Origin: Planctomycetes bacterium UBA7888
GTDB lineage: Bacteria; Planctomycetota; UBA1135
Direction: 5' to 3'
Assembly (NCBI GenBank): GCA_002500505.1
Contig: DLRM01000007.1
Span: 492-36,193 of the forward strand
Length of the DNA stretch: 35,702 nucleotides
The notes beneath the pieces are model-generated. The model ran no database searches. It saw only the letters and a program-made list of their open reading frames with translations, and was not told the DNA's origin. Position 1 is the first letter of the stretch; each line of letters opens with the position of its first letter. Positions 34,296 to 35,702 of the stretch are shown one piece after another. The position numbers and the translations under genes were made by a program.

Positions 34296-35587
34296 GCGTC
34301 CACTAATGCAAAGGACAGTGTAGCCTCAGCGGCGAGACGGCGCCCAACCTTGGTGACCCCTACAACTTGTCCACGGTTTCGGTTTAATCGCAAAGTTTCA
34401 ACTTCAATTCGAAGTTGATCCCCAGGAACGACAGAACCACGAAAACGCACCTTATCAATGCTCGCTAAAACGGCAATCTTTCCAGAGTGCTCGAGTTTGC
34501 GCAGCAATAGAATTCCTGCGACTTGAGCCATAGCTTCCAATTGAAGAACTCCTGGCATCACAGGGTGCTCGGGCCAATGCCCCTGAAAGAACTCCTCGTT
34601 GACGCTTACGTTCTTAAGCCCAACAGCTCGGCGGGTACCTTCAACTCGAATGACCCGATCCACCAACAGGAAGGGGTAACGGTGAGGAATAATGCGAACA
34701 ATGTCTCGAATGTCGTATCCCCCTTCGGGAAGCTCATCCAAACCAATTTCTTCTTCTTCCAAAACAGAACGGAGTTCTCTCACGAGCGCTTGGTTCAAGC
34801 CATGCCCACTGCGAGTCGCAACAATATCTGCATTCAAATCGGCACCGAGCAGGGCAAGGTCACCCATAAGGTCGGAGATTTTATGTCGAGTTGGCTCTTG
34901 CTCAATCCGCATTTCCGGAGGCGTGTCTCCACCGAGGACCAAAGTATTCTCAGCTGTTGCGCCTTGCCCATAACCTTCGGCGAGTAACTTCTCGACCTCT
35001 TCAGCTCGGACAAAGGTCCGGGCAGGGGCAATATCCTCTAAATAGCGATTGTTCTCCGAATGAAAGGAAACCGTCTGGTTATCCACGCCTTCAGGATGAC
35101 CTGGAAGATAACGGACAAACAAAGCATCGCCAGAAGGAGGCAAAGCGATGATTTCAGCGCCACCTTCGTTCCGAACAAATACCGGTCTTTCCAATTTTAA
35201 GGTTTGCCTATCCCCTTTCTGCTCAACGATTCCAGCTTTCTGAATATGCTCACCATAAGCCAAAGTCGAGCCATCCATGCCTGGAAGTTCCGCCCCATCC
35301 ACAGTGACGAACATATTATCGACTTGCATTCCCGAAGCCGCCGAAAGGAGGTGCTCGACCATGCCAACTTCAGAACCACTACGCCGCAAAATCGTTCGGC
35401 GAGAAGAGTGAACAAGATAATCAGGCAAAGCGGGAATATCGGCAGGATCTTCTACATCGCTTCGGCGAAAGACAATCCCAGTACCTACTGGAGCAGGTTC
35501 AAGACAAACCTTGACGGCTTCGCCAGAGTGAAGGGCAATGCCTTCAAATTTGACGGTTGTCTTTAGGCTCCTTTGCTTGCGCACCAT
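34292..35587 (-). CDS. lpxC/fabZ: bifunctional UDP-acyl-GlcNAc deacetylase / 3-hydroxyacyl-ACP dehydratase (LpxC-FabZ fusion)
   Basis: A 431-residue fusion of two enzymes. Residues 1 to about 280 are LpxC, the zinc-dependent deacetylase that commits to lipid A synthesis: the metal ligands are H79 (VEHLLSA), H235 and D239 (RHKISD), with the catalytic His262 (SGHGLNQ). Residues from about 290 are FabZ, the hotdog-fold dehydratase of fatty-acid elongation, with H302 in IIPHRYPFLLVD and E351 in MPGVLQLEAMAQ. The fusion joins two enzymes that use the same 3-hydroxyacyl pool. Similar fusions are known in Bacteroidetes and some other phyla. It lies between the ompH/skp-like gene and lpxA. Confidence 0.95.
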   Translation of the reverse strand: MVRKQRSLKTTVKFEGIALHSGEAVKVCLEPAPVGTGIVFRRSDVEDPADIPALPDYLVHSSRRTILRRSGSEVGMVEHLLSAASGMQVDNMFVTVDGAELPGMDGSTLAYGEHIQKAGIVEQKGDRQTLKLERPVFVRNEGGAEIIALPPSGDALFVRYLPGHPEGVDNQTVSFHSENNRYLEDIAPARTFVRAEEVEKLLAEGYGQGATAENTLVLGGDTPPEMRIEQEPTRHKISDLMGDLALLGADLNADIVATRSGHGLNQALVRELRSVLEEEEIGLDELPEGGYDIRDIVRIIPHRYPFLLVDRVIRVEGTRRAVGLKNVSVNEEFFQGHWPEHPVMPGVLQLEAMAQVAGILLLRKLEHSGKIAVLASIDKVRFRGSVVPGDQLRIEVETLRLNRNRGQVVGVTKVGRRLAAEATLSFALVDA

Positions 35588-35625
35588 GGCTCTAGTAGAA
35601 CGGCTCCGAGAAGGAGAAGCAAGAC

Positions 35626-35702
35626 TTAGCCTTCACCATTCAGGATGTCCACAACCGCTGCAGTGACATCATAATTTGGGTTTGTCCAGAGGACATCGTA
35701 AC
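35626..35702 (-). CDS. OmpH/Skp-family chaperone, C-terminal 24 residues (cut by window edge)
   Basis: The minus strand encodes 24 residues ending in TAA: YDVLWTNPNYDVTAAVVDIL then NGEG. The pattern NPxYDxTxxVxxxLN is typical of the very C-terminus of OmpH/Skp periplasmic chaperones, which are often encoded next to lipid A genes. The stop is 38 nt before the lpxC-fabZ start, consistent with one operon. The rest of the gene is outside the window. Confidence 0.75.
   Translation of the reverse strand, partial: YDVLWTNPNYDVTAAVVDILNGEG

Overview
The window is a gene-dense bacterial chromosome segment of about 35.7 kb with no mobile elements, CRISPR arrays or rRNA. The gene content fits an uncultured Gram-negative, possibly a planctomycete or acidobacterium-like lineage. 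The supporting traits are lipid A genes with a fused LpxC-FabZ, VCBS/ASPIC-UnbV lipoproteins, a MuiA-type protein, an AlkC-like glycosylase and many genes with weak Shine-Dalgarno sequences. This assignment rests on gene content only. UGA is an ordinary stop here: several genes end in UGA inside ATGA or GTGA overlaps with the next start.

Layout. Positions 1-23 hold the 5' end of a minus-strand tRNA. A secreted double-thioredoxin protein (115-1563) converges on gltX, which follows a MuiA-like gene (both minus, 1556-4672). A tightly coupled plus-strand cassette (4722-12622) encodes TrmFO, a RocA-type P5C dehydrogenase, a four-cluster ferredoxin, an isoprenylcysteine-methyltransferase-fold membrane protein and glycolate oxidase GlcD-GlcE-GlcF.

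Converging on it (12601-16102, minus) are a small four-helix membrane protein and a long VCBS/ASPIC-UnbV/thioredoxin lipoprotein whose reading frame is interrupted once, by an in-frame UGA at 13894-13896. Both halves are in the same frame. The UGA lies between propeller blades 6 and 7, at a place where I recall cysteine in related proteins. A perfect 6-bp hairpin with a CGUGA loop starts 11 nt after it, at the position and with the loop guanine expected of a bacterial SECIS element. I interpret this as a selenoprotein of a family I do not know as a selenoprotein; it is the main finding.

Next on the plus strand come a 1420-residue amidohydrolase with one active and two degenerate modules, and a class I/II aminotransferase. 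They are followed by an AlkC-like gene (minus), a secreted protein of unknown function (plus) and trmB (minus). A metal-efflux region (25404-32468, plus) holds a small Cys-rich secreted protein, a perfect inverted repeat, and cusC-cusB-cusA. The right end (32476-35702, minus) is an outer-membrane biogenesis operon: OmpH/Skp C-terminus, lpxC-fabZ fusion, lpxA and a Gfo/Idh/MocA oxidoreductase. No gene-free stretch exceeds 300 bases.
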